Below, in pieces: positions 7,661 to 13,379 of a stretch of 44,399 bases of DNA. Every line of letters begins with the position of its first letter. Positions within the stretch are counted from its first letter, which is position 1. The translations under genes were made by a program, and so were the position numbers. Where the stretch lies: the NCBI GenBank assembly GCA_024102915.1, contig JAGFJG010000196.1, positions 1-44,399 on the forward strand, written 5' to 3'. The notes under the pieces were generated by a model, which did not search any database, had not been told where the DNA came from, and worked only from the letters and a program-made list of their open reading frames with translations. The DNA comes from Caldilineales bacterium (GTDB taxonomy: Bacteria; Chloroflexota; Anaerolineae; J102).

Positions 7661-8425
7661 CTACTGATTCATCTCCCAGATTAATCGCAACCCCTGCAAA
7701 GTCAGCGCCGGTTCCACAAAATCGATCACATCGGTCTCGGCGGCGATCAGATCAACCTGACGGCCTGTAGCGATCACGCGCATATCCGGCCCTAACTCTT
7801 GGCGGAAACGGGCGACGAGACCTTCCACCAATCCCACATATCCGAAAACCAGCCCCGCCTGCATGCTCTCGACGGTGTTGTGGCCAATGGCGCGGGTGGG
7901 GTGCGCCAGGGCGACATCGGGCAGTTGAGCGGCGGCTTTGCTGAGAGCGGCCACGGCCAGGTCGAGGCCCGGAGCCATGGCATGGCCCAGGTATTCGCCT
8001 GAAGCCGATATGCCGTCGAAAGTCAGGGCTGTGCCGGAATCGACGATGCAGGCCGGGCCGCCGAATAGCTCCTTGGCCGCCACGGCATTCGCCACCCGAT
8101 CTGCGCCCAGTTGCCGCGGCGCTTCCGTACGGATGCTCAGCCCGGTCTTCACGCCTGCCCCCACCACCAATGGATCAACGCCCAATAGGTTTTTTCCCGC
8201 CCGCTTCCAGACGCCAGTCAAGGCCGGGACCACACAGGCGAGGACGATGCCTTCCAGGTCGGCGGATTGCAATCCCTGCCCTTGCAACAGCGCCAGCAGT
8301 TGCAGCACATATTCATCCTCGGTGCGACTGACGTCAGTGCTAAGCCGCCACGTCGTCCGCAGAGTCTGCCCCTCAAACAGACCCAACGAGATGGTTGTGT
8401 TGGCGATATCGACACAGAGCAGCAT
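7661..8425 (-). CDS. coaX: Type III pantothenate kinase
   Basis: A 254-residue member of the acetate/sugar-kinase (ASKHA) superfamily that phosphorylates pantothenate, the first committed step of coenzyme A synthesis. Phosphate-1 motif is DIANTTISLGLF, with Ala where most CoaX have Gly (DIGNT). The pantothenate/phosphate motif GADRVANAVAA, the phosphate-2 segment VDSGTALTFDGI and the adenosine-side motif YLGHAMAPGL are all present. GAGG lies 5 nt before the ATG. The gene is divergent from panG-panB-panC, which make its substrate, so one intergenic region separates synthesis from use of pantothenate. Length is normal for the family. The Gly-to-Ala change is conservative and the enzyme is probably active. 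Confidence 0.95.
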   Translation of the reverse strand: MLLCVDIANTTISLGLFEGQTLRTTWRLSTDVSRTEDEYVLQLLALLQGQGLQSADLEGIVLACVVPALTGVWKRAGKNLLGVDPLVVGAGVKTGLSIRTEAPRQLGADRVANAVAAKELFGGPACIVDSGTALTFDGISASGEYLGHAMAPGLDLAVAALSKAAAQLPDVALAHPTRAIGHNTVESMQAGLVFGYVGLVEGLVARFRQELGPDMRVIATGRQVDLIAAETDVIDFVEPALTLQGLRLIWEMNQ

Positions 8426-8444
8426 GGTATCCTCGCATAGTTCA

Positions 8445-8483
8445 CGATGGGACGAAGTTCGACGATCTGCGTTCGTCTCATCG
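8445..8483. repeat. Short inverted repeat upstream of coaX
   Basis: CGATGGGACGAA (8445-8456) and TTCGTCTCATCG (8472-8483) form a 12-bp near-perfect inverted repeat with a 15-nt loop, in the 5' region of coaX. It is rich in the same GACGA words as the larger repeat at 8551. No function is evident. Confidence 0.5.
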
Positions 8484-8550
8484 TCTATTTTTGTCCAGGC
8501 TAGTTGGATCTAAACTGATGTCTGTTTGGGACCGCTACTTTTGATCAACC

Positions 8551-8654
8551 GTTGACGATAGACCATGGACGATGGACGATGCACTGACAAAACGAGTTCA
8601 ATCGTCCATCGTCGAGTGAAAACTTCTGTCCTCGTTGTGACTTCAGGTTAGATT
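8551..8654 (+). repeat. Dispersed repeat element, copy 1
   Basis: It begins with four 7-nt units, GACGATA, GACCATG, GACGATG, GACGATG (8554-8581). A perfect inverted arm ATCGTCCATCGTC (8601-8613) pairs with 8568-8580. A conserved tail runs to about 8654 (CGTTGTGACTTCAGGTTAGA). The same order of sequence, inverted, occurs at 11634-11755 beyond panC. It holds no gene. It could form a large hairpin in RNA or DNA. Confidence 0.8.
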
Positions 8655-8739
8655 TGTGTCGCTCATTCTAAATCGACCCGTTTGAAATGCGAAACCGAAT
8701 CACGTCAGTAAACCGTCGGCAGCCTGTCAGCCTCATTAC

Positions 8740-8768
8740 TTGAAAAGCGACTGCGCTTTTGCTAACAT
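8740..8768 (+). promoter_or_regulatory. Promoter of the panG-panB-panC operon, with operator-like palindrome
   Basis: TTGAAA (8740-8745), a 17-bp spacer and an extended -10, TGC-TAACAT (8760-8768); transcription start is predicted near 8775. A perfect palindrome, AAAAGCG (8743-8749) and CGCTTTT (8754-8760), fills the spacer and could be a repressor site. The leader from here to the coding region is about 140 nt. Confidence 0.65.
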
Positions 8769-8774
8769 AAGAAT

Positions 8775-8902
8775 TGCCATCGACCTGTATAGGCGGTGAG
8801 CTTAGCTTCGGATAACAATTCTCGCTCGGATCCCACCCGGACCGAGACGGCGTATAAACCCCAAGCAGCCAACGCCACGGGTCCGCGCCCGTGGCATTTT
8901 TT
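8775..8902 (+). promoter_or_regulatory. Candidate pan-type RNA switch in the pan operon leader
   Basis: Seen: a hairpin with an outer helix 8822-8824/8848-8850, a bulged A8847, a 5-bp helix CTCGG/CCGAG (8825-8829/8842-8846), a bulged A8830, an inner helix TCC/GGA (8831-8833/8839-8841) and loop CACCC. An intrinsic terminator follows at 8874-8902. GGCGT (8849-8853) can instead pair with ACGCC (8872-8876), which would break both the outer helix and the terminator base. Known: the pan RNA motif is a stem with two conserved bulged A residues, found in Chloroflexi and other phyla in the leaders of pantothenate genes; its ligand was not known to me. Inference: this is a pan RNA acting as a transcriptional off-switch. 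I could not test it against the covariance model. Confidence 0.7.
8874..8902 (+). terminator. Intrinsic terminator in the pan leader
   Basis: Stem GCCACGGG/CCCGTGGC (8874-8881/8888-8895), 6-nt loop, then ATTTTTT (8896-8902). It lies 15 nt before the panG start codon and downstream of the operon promoter, so it must act as a conditional attenuator rather than the end of a gene; coaX upstream runs on the other strand. Confidence 0.88.
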
Positions 8903-8917
8903 CTGCCAACCAGCCAG

Positions 8918-9829
8918 ATGATGTCTGCCGCCACCCCTACCATGCTTTCGCAAACCGGCCTGCCCGCAAAGCCGGTTTTGGGGTTGATCGGCGCGGGCCG
9001 CGCCGGCGGCGCGCTGGCATTGGCCGCCCATGATGCAGGCTATCGCCTCACCGTCATCCACACCCGCACGCCCGACCGCGCTCGCCCGCTGCTCGCCGCC
9101 ACCGGCGCTGAGCTTGCCGCCAGCCTGGCTGCTGTCATTGGCGCAGCCGATCTGGTCATCATCGCTGTGCCCGATGACGCCATCGCCGATGTGGATGAGG
9201 CCGGGGCGGGGTTGTGGCGACCAGGGCAGGGCGTCATCCACCTTTCGGGCATCCACCCCGCCTCGATTTTGCAGCACGTCCCAGCGGCAGGCGGATTGAC
9301 CGGCGCACTGCATCCGTTGCAATCCTTCAGCGACGCCGAAAGCGGCCGCGCACTAATGGCCGGAACCTACTTCGGCATCAGCGGCCATCCCGGCCTGATC
9401 CCCATACTCGAACAACTTGTGCAGGCGTTGGGCGGGCACAGCCTGGTTGTGTCAGACGAGGCCAAAGTTCTTTATCACGCCGCCGCCGTCTTTGCCGCCA
9501 ACTACGTCAGCGTCTGCTTTGCCCAGGCCGTGCGCATCCTCGGCGGCATCGGCATCCCCGAACCGGAGGCCACGCCCGCCCTGCTGGCTCTCACCCGCGG
9601 CGCTGTCGCCAATCTCGATTATCCGGGCCTGCCCCTGGCGCTGACCGGCCCCATTAGCCGCGGCGACGCGGGAACGCTACGCAATCACCAGGAACATCTG
9701 GCGGCCAGCCAACCCGACTTGCTGCCGCTTTACCAACTACTCGGTCAGGCGGCATTGCCGATCGCCGCAGCGCAAGGCCGTCTCAATCCCACCGAAATCG
9801 AGGCCATGCGCCTCGTCCTCACAAGCTGA
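8918..9829 (+). CDS. panG: Rossmann/DUF2520 protein, probable PanG-type ketopantoate reductase
   Basis: A 303-residue protein with an N-terminal NAD(P)-binding Rossmann domain (VLGLIGAGRAGGALA, then VIIAVPDDAIADV) and a C-terminal all-helical DUF2520 domain (GALHPLQSFSD..., FAANYVSVCFAQA). This architecture matches PanG, the alternative ketopantoate reductase reported in Francisella and Enterococcus. It is the first gene of an operon with panB and panC, exactly the step missing between them, and no panE-like gene is seen here. It should reduce 2-dehydropantoate to pantoate with NADPH. The frame opens at a GTG at 8891, but that codon lies inside the terminator stem, so I use the ATG at 8918; no strong ribosome site is visible. 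The enzyme assignment rests on fold and context. Confidence 0.82.
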   Translation: MMSAATPTMLSQTGLPAKPVLGLIGAGRAGGALALAAHDAGYRLTVIHTRTPDRARPLLAATGAELAASLAAVIGAADLVIIAVPDDAIADVDEAGAGLWRPGQGVIHLSGIHPASILQHVPAAGGLTGALHPLQSFSDAESGRALMAGTYFGISGHPGLIPILEQLVQALGGHSLVVSDEAKVLYHAAAVFAANYVSVCFAQAVRILGGIGIPEPEATPALLALTRGAVANLDYPGLPLALTGPISRGDAGTLRNHQEHLAASQPDLLPLYQLLGQAALPIAAAQGRLNPTEIEAMRLVLTS

Positions 9830-9863
9830 TACGTTTCCAATGACAACTCGACAATCTTTTTCT

Positions 9864-9896
9864 AACCGCAGATTTCGCAGATAAAATCAATCTGCG
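9864..9896. repeat. Intergenic CGCAGAT hairpin between panG and panB
   Basis: AACCGCAGATTT followed by CGCAGAT (9876-9882), a 7-nt loop and ATCTGCG (9890-9896). It belongs to the AACCGCAGATTTCGCAGA repeat type that also occurs at 11800-11856. No T-run follows, so it is unlikely to terminate transcription. Confidence 0.6.
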
Positions 9897-9936
9897 TCAC
9901 CTGCAGTTCCCCCTCTTCTCATTACCGAGGTACGCG

Positions 9937-10794
9937 ATGAAGACAACCATCCGCAATATACAGCAACAAAAAGAGCGCGGCGAACCGATCGTCATGCTCA
10001 CCGCCTATGATTACACCTCGGCCAAACTGGCTGCGCATGCAGGCGTCGATCTGCTGCTGGTGGGCGACAGCCTGGGCATGGTGATACAGGGCTATGAAAC
10101 CACCCTGCCCGTCACCCTGGACGACATCATCTATCACACCCGCGCGGTCGTGCGCGGCGCTCCCGCCACCCTGGTCGTGGCCGACATGCCATTTATGACC
10201 TATCAGGTATCGCCGGAGCAGGCGCTGACCAATGCCGGCCGGGTGATGCAGGAAAGCGGGGCGCAGGCCGTGAAGCTGGAGGGCGGTCAGGCGATGGCTG
10301 AGACCGTGAGGCGCTTGGTCGAGGTCGGCATTCCGGTCATGGGGCACATCGGCCTCACCCCGCAGAGCGTGAACCAACTGGGCGGCTGGCGGGTGCAGGG
10401 CCGCAATCCGGCGGAAGCCGAGCGCCTGATCGCCGACGCCCTGGCTTTGGAAGCGGCGGGCGCATTCGGCATCGTGTTGGAACTGGTTCCCATCGAATTA
10501 GCCGCCGCCATCACCGCCAGACTCACGATTCCGACGATCGGCATCGGGGCCGGGCCGCATTGCGACGGCCAGGTGCAGGTGTTCCACGACATCATCGGCC
10601 TATTCGAGGATTTCCAGCCCAAGCATGCCCGCCGCTATGCCGAGGCGGGAGCCGTCATCCGCCAGGCGGTGGGGCAGTATGCCGCGGATGTGCGCGGCGG
10701 CGTCTTCCCCAATGATAGCAACGCCAGCCACCTCTCGCCGGAATTGGCGTCGTTGTACGCGCCAATTCCGGGCGACGTATTGGTCGCCGCCTGA
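9937..10794 (+). CDS. panB: 3-methyl-2-oxobutanoate hydroxymethyltransferase
   Basis: A 285-residue PanB, a (beta/alpha)8 enzyme that adds a hydroxymethyl group from methylene-tetrahydrofolate to 2-oxoisovalerate to give ketopantoate. Clear family motifs are VMLTAYDYTSAKLA, the metal-binding LLVGDSLGMVIQGY, VVADMPFMTY, AVKLEGG, GHIGLTPQS and the catalytic-Glu segment IVLELVP; IGIGAGPHCDGQVQVFHD closes the barrel. GAGG at 9927-9930 lies 6 nt before the ATG. It sits between panG and panC on the same strand, with a 107-nt gap holding a repeat before it and only 14 nt after it, so it is probably cotranscribed under the leader switch at 8775-8902. Confidence 0.98.
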   Translation: MKTTIRNIQQQKERGEPIVMLTAYDYTSAKLAAHAGVDLLLVGDSLGMVIQGYETTLPVTLDDIIYHTRAVVRGAPATLVVADMPFMTYQVSPEQALTNAGRVMQESGAQAVKLEGGQAMAETVRRLVEVGIPVMGHIGLTPQSVNQLGGWRVQGRNPAEAERLIADALALEAAGAFGIVLELVPIELAAAITARLTIPTIGIGAGPHCDGQVQVFHDIIGLFEDFQPKHARRYAEAGAVIRQAVGQYAADVRGGVFPNDSNASHLSPELASLYAPIPGDVLVAA

Positions 10795-10808
10795 CTGATC
10801 ACGAGACA

Positions 10809-11645
10809 ATGAAAACCATTCACACCGTCGCCGACATGCAGGGCTTGCGTCGCGAATTGAGCGGCAATATCGGGCTGGTTCCGACTATGGGCTTTTTGCA
10901 CAAAGGCCATATTTCGCTGGCAAAACGCGCCCGCGCCGAGAACGATCTGGTGATCGCTACTATTTTCGTCAATCCCACCCAGTTTGGCCCAAACGAAGAC
11001 TTGGCCGCCTATCCCCGCGACCTGCCCCGCGATCTGAGCCTGCTCGAAAACGCCGGGGTTGACTTCGTCTTCGTGCCGACGCCCGATGAATTGTACCCGC
11101 CCGGTTTCCAGACCTGGGTGGAGCTGGATGACCTGCCCCAGCGGCTGGAAGGCGCACACCGCCCCGGCCATTTTCGCGGGGTGGCGACCATCGTCACCAA
11201 GCTGTTCAATCTCACCCGCCCGACCCGCGCCTATTTCGGCCAGAAGGACGCGCAACAGGCTGTGGTCATCCGCCGCTTCACCCGCGACTTGAATTTCGAT
11301 ATCGACATCGTCATCTGCCCCACCGTGCGCGAGCCTGACGGGCTGGCCATGAGTTCGCGCAATATTTATCTGAACCCGAAAGAACGCCAGGCCGCCACCG
11401 TGCTGTTTCGGGCGCTCAGCACCGCCCAGGCGGCATTCTCCGATGGCGAGCGAGACGCAGACCGATTGCGAACGATGATGCAGGGCATCCTGGCCACCGA
11501 GCCGCTGGCCCGCCCCGACTATGTCAGCTTGGCGGACGCTGAAACGCTGGCGGAGTTGTCAGGCCAGATCGAGGGTCGAGCGCTGGCCTCGATGGCCGTG
11601 CGGGTCGGCCCGGCCCGGCTGATCGACAATATGATTCTAAACTGA
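10809..11645 (+). CDS. panC: Pantothenate synthetase (pantoate-beta-alanine ligase)
   Basis: A 278-residue PanC of the nucleotidylyltransferase superfamily. It joins pantoate and beta-alanine through a pantoyl-adenylate. The HIGH-like motif is PTMGFLHKGH, the pantoate-binding region FVNPTQFGPNEDL, the ATP-binding YFGQKDAQQAVVIRR, and the KMSKS-like loop is MSSRNIYL. Length is normal. The gene starts 14 nt after panB and is the last of the operon; panD, needed for beta-alanine, is not in the window. Its stop codon lies inside the conserved edge of the inverted repeat copy at 11634-11755, so the repeat inserted or evolved right up to the coding end. Confidence 0.98.
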   Translation: MKTIHTVADMQGLRRELSGNIGLVPTMGFLHKGHISLAKRARAENDLVIATIFVNPTQFGPNEDLAAYPRDLPRDLSLLENAGVDFVFVPTPDELYPPGFQTWVELDDLPQRLEGAHRPGHFRGVATIVTKLFNLTRPTRAYFGQKDAQQAVVIRRFTRDLNFDIDIVICPTVREPDGLAMSSRNIYLNPKERQAATVLFRALSTAQAAFSDGERDADRLRTMMQGILATEPLARPDYVSLADAETLAELSGQIEGRALASMAVRVGPARLIDNMILN

Positions 11646-11755
11646 ACTCACGACGAAACCAATAGTTTTGTTCTCGACGATAGACGACGGAGCACGTTTT
11701 GCCAGTGCATTTTGCCATCGTCCATCGTCAATGATCTATCGTCAACTGGCAGACA
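11634..11755 (-). repeat. Dispersed repeat element, copy 2 (inverted)
   Basis: Read on the minus strand it gives GACGATA, GATCATT, GACGATG, GACGATG, then CACTGGCAAAACG, an inverted arm with TCGTCTATCGTCGAG, and a tail ending GTGAGTTCAGTTTAGA. This matches copy 1 at 8551-8654 along its whole length with a few short gaps. Together the copies bracket panG-panB-panC in opposite orientation. The end overlaps the last codons of panC. Confidence 0.8.
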
Positions 11756-11799
11756 AAAGCATCGTTTTCATCGTGATGTTAGTTCAGGATGATGAGTGC

Positions 11800-11856
11800 A
11801 ACCGCAGATTTTCGCAGACTATTCCTTGTTGGATCCATCGGCGAAAATCTGCGGTT
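11800..11856. repeat. Perfect 16-bp inverted repeat between convergent genes
   Basis: AACCGCAGATTTTCGC (11800-11815) and GCGAAAATCTGCGGTT (11841-11856) are perfect inverted copies with a 25-nt loop. It lies between panC and the convergent secreted-protein gene ending at 11862, so it may terminate both, though only TTTT is present after the stem. It is of the same type as the hairpin at 9864. Confidence 0.65.
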
Positions 11857-11861
11857 TTGTC

Positions 11862-13364
11862 TCACTGATCACGCATCATCGCGGGCAAATAGACGGCGGC
11901 CCCGCGTGCACAGCTATTGAGCAGGACGTCGTCGAGATACCAGGAAGTTCTCGTGTCCTGCGTCGTGGCTTCGGCATAGAATCGCAGCGTCTGACCCAAA
12001 TAGGCGTCGAGATCGAAGGAGGCGTTGAGCCATTGCCGGCTGTCGCTGTCGCCGTCGATGACGGCCAGCAGGTCAAGAACCTCGTCGTCGGTGTTACGCA
12101 GGGTGAGGGTCATGGCATCGCTGGCGTTGAGGGGCGGGTCCATGCCAAAAGGATTGATCGCCCACCAATAGTTGAGCGAAGTCTGTCCGGCAATTGCCGG
12201 AATCTCGATATCCTGATAGAGGAAGTGGACGCTTTCCGTGGCTCCGCCAAACCAGGCGCCTTCCCGCTCTATTCCGTCTTTGTCTTTGTAAGTGGCGGTG
12301 ATGAACAGGTTCTGTTCCCAGCCTGCGTAGTTGTCGATGCCCACATCAAAGCCGGGATTGAAAACTAGCTGTTGACAGACGAATGTATCCGGCGTGGAGG
12401 TTGGGGTAGGCGAGACGATGGGGGTGAAGGTCGGGGTGGCGGTGGGGGAATGTTCGGGGGTGGGGGAAGGGGTGGTCGTCCGGGTCGGTGAAGGCGAAGG
12501 GGATGGCGTATGTGTCGGCGATGATGTATAGGTGGCCGTTGCGGTTGCTGTCGGAGTGTCGGTGGGTACGCCCGTGGCAGTTGGCGTGGCCGATGGCGTC
12601 GGCGTTTCAGTGGATGGCGTTGTCGGTGTGGAAGTGACGGTCGCGTCTTCGGTCGGTGTGGCCGTGACCGAGGGAGTCGGCGTGTCGGTGAACGATGCTG
12701 TCGGCGTCGGCGTGACCGTGTTTGTTGGCGTGCTCGTGACAGTCTCGGTCACCGTGGCGGTAGGCGTAATCGGCGCGCAGCCGGGCGAAACCTGTTGCGG
12801 AGCGGGACACACTTTGAGGCTGACATCATCCACATAGAGCGCTGTCTTGCCGTTGGCGCCGTCGTTCTTCACCGTAAAATTCACATAGATGTCACTGGAC
12901 AGAAATTCGCTGACATCGTAGCTGCAATCCAGCCAGGCGGCATCGTTGCGCACACCGCTCCACAACCGGCGCTGTTCGGCCAGCGCGCTGTTAAGGATGC
13001 CGACAAATTGCAGATCGCTCCCGTCCTGTGGTTGGCTCAGCGGGAACATGCGCCAGGAGAGGATCATCTGCTCGCCGCCGGGCGATTGCAGACGCTGTCG
13101 CAAAGACGAAAATGACGAAACATTGTCACCATCCACAATGCCGATGCGAGCGCTGCGGGTCGGGCTGAAGAATTGATCCGTGCTATATACACCGCGGGCG
13201 GCAGTCGGTGGAAAAATCCAACCCTCCCCAGATTCCATATCGCCGTTGAGCAGCAATTCCTGGCACTCATCATCATCGCTGCTGGCCGCACCAGGCTGGG
13301 CAAGGACGAGGATCAACACGAGGCCGGGAATGAACAAAAGCGCCAGCCAGCGTCGTTTGGACAT
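11862..13364 (-). CDS. Secreted two-module protein with Pro/Thr linker and YLP tail
   Basis: A 500-residue exported protein. Residues 1-27 are a signal peptide (RRWLALLFIPGLVLILVLAQ, then PGAASS). Residues 36-195 and 340-485 are two related beta-sandwich modules; the first opens CQELLLNGDMESGEGW and the second CQQLVFNPGFD, and both end in a W/LYVDDVxLxxC-like strand, the look of a carbohydrate-binding or adhesion jelly roll. Residues 205-335 are a long Thr/Pro/Ser linker (TPTPTAS... units), a likely site for O-glycosylation. The protein ends VYLPAMMRDQ, a terminal motif shared with other exported proteins here. The gene starts 15 nt after the DUF2723 glycosyltransferase gene, suggesting one operon. 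The ligand is unknown. Confidence 0.8.
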   Translation of the reverse strand: MSKRRWLALLFIPGLVLILVLAQPGAASSDDDECQELLLNGDMESGEGWIFPPTAARGVYSTDQFFSPTRSARIGIVDGDNVSSFSSLRQRLQSPGGEQMILSWRMFPLSQPQDGSDLQFVGILNSALAEQRRLWSGVRNDAAWLDCSYDVSEFLSSDIYVNFTVKNDGANGKTALYVDDVSLKVCPAPQQVSPGCAPITPTATVTETVTSTPTNTVTPTPTASFTDTPTPSVTATPTEDATVTSTPTTPSTETPTPSATPTATGVPTDTPTATATATYTSSPTHTPSPSPSPTRTTTPSPTPEHSPTATPTFTPIVSPTPTSTPDTFVCQQLVFNPGFDVGIDNYAGWEQNLFITATYKDKDGIEREGAWFGGATESVHFLYQDIEIPAIAGQTSLNYWWAINPFGMDPPLNASDAMTLTLRNTDDEVLDLLAVIDGDSDSRQWLNASFDLDAYLGQTLRFYAEATTQDTRTSWYLDDVLLNSCARGAAVYLPAMMRDQ

Positions 13365-13379
13365 GGGGGAACCTCCTGG

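Noticed and set aside
7615..7670. Terminator between the GT39-like gene and coaX (GAATCAG...CTGATTC)
   Set aside because: The arms are only 7 bp with a 42-nt loop and no T-run.
8891..8917. GTG start for panG at 8891
   Set aside because: The codon is inside the stem of the intrinsic terminator, so translation from there would need the hairpin open.
12380..12790. Possible CRISPR or tandem repeat array in the Thr/Pro-coding DNA
   Set aside because: Units are irregular, keep the reading frame, have no equal spacers, and encode a typical exported-protein linker.
12532..12837. Val/Gly-rich frame (VGVAV units), and similar ones near 35475-35771 and 36758-37030
   Set aside because: These are mirror frames of the Thr/Pro linkers of real genes; their repetitive look comes from the linker DNA.
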